In this document: positions 63,998 to 64,000 of the stretch, piece after piece | Layout: every line of letters begins with the position of its first letter | How positions within the stretch are numbered: the first letter of the stretch is position 1 | Assembly (NCBI GenBank): GCA_965248495.1 | Contig: CBDFJL010000003.1 | Location: forward strand, 2,542,001-2,606,000 | DNA: 64,000 nucleotides | Source: CAUYXS01 sp965248495 | GTDB taxonomy: Bacteria; Chloroflexota; Dehalococcoidia; Lucifugimonadales; Australimonadaceae | Reading direction: 5' to 3' | The notes under the pieces: model-generated | Seen by the model: the letters and a program-made list of their open reading frames with translations, nothing else | Told to the model about the DNA's origin: nothing | Database searches by the model: none | Program-made: the position numbers and the translations under genes

Positions 63998-64000
63998 GCC

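Larger units (their letters stand above)
60365..64000. mobile_element. Integrated element B, left part (right end outside window)
   Basis: DNA after tRNA-Leu changes from chromosomal genes to membrane and surface proteins like those of element A. The leftward 61542-63997 genes match the element A cluster in kind: a large membrane protein with a repeat hinge and homologous C-terminus, a two-helix mini-protein, and a secreted accessory protein. The TAGGCCATG start junction of element A's mini-genes occurs at 61919. The integrase and attR copy are expected to the right. Confidence 0.65.

Overview
The window is high-GC bacterial DNA. The housekeeping genes, the compact leaderless-type promoters (a -10 box a few bases before the ATG) and the mix of small conserved genes fit a Chloroflexota genome, perhaps a Dehalococcoidia/SAR202-like lineage. 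That placement is inference from gene content; no rRNA is present to confirm it.

The window has three parts. (1) Positions 1-22658 are most of an integrated, virus-like mobile element (element A). It ends in a 3' fragment of a tRNA-Glu gene and a tyrosine integrase sits just inside that end. It carries a rightward block of tiny genes (serine recombinase, a DUF5679 zinc protein, a kinase-like/ADP-ribosyltransferase fusion and about ten mini-genes), a leftward block of surface and membrane proteins (5850-16169), and a rightward block (16321-22560) with membrane proteins, a Zot-like P-loop ATPase, a 36-residue archaellin/pilin-like peptide and the integrase. I see no HK97-type capsid, terminase or tail machinery. 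(2) Positions 22659-60364 are ordinary chromosome: transporters, oxidoreductases, a ribosome-rescue factor, an S9 peptidase, a MarR/hemerythrin/NmrA stress locus, MscS, MsrB, amidase, an ABC exporter, RNase D, a MoxR/DUF58/transglutaminase locus, TldD/TldE, NUDIX and GNAT genes, tRNA-Trp, two candidate small RNAs and tRNA-Leu(GAG). (3) From just after tRNA-Leu to the right edge is the left part of a second, related element (element B). It has the same kind of large membrane protein with a repeat-rich hinge and an arginine-rich tail, a two-helix mini-protein and a secreted fibronectin-III protein.

The two elements appear to have the same orientation and plan: intact tRNA on the left, leftward structural cluster, rightward ATPase/integrase cluster, tRNA 3' fragment on the right. 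In element A the likely logic is as follows. A small HTH repressor (15849-16169) and a matched pair of 18-bp operator-like sites (16207-16224 and 17105-17122) control the structural cluster and the assembly cluster. The ATPase plus pilin-like and two-helix membrane peptides would build or extrude a particle. The lectin-like and fibre-like secreted proteins would decorate it. The ADP-ribosyltransferase and zinc mini-proteins would act on the host.

Main oddities: the recurring stop/start junction TAAGGCCATG of the mini-genes, the archaellin-like peptide in a bacterial element, an RNA polymerase alpha-CTD-like domain on a membrane protein, a doubly frameshifted transglutaminase gene whose catalytic Cys is missing, and a 68-bp tandem duplication at the end of the ABC permease gene.
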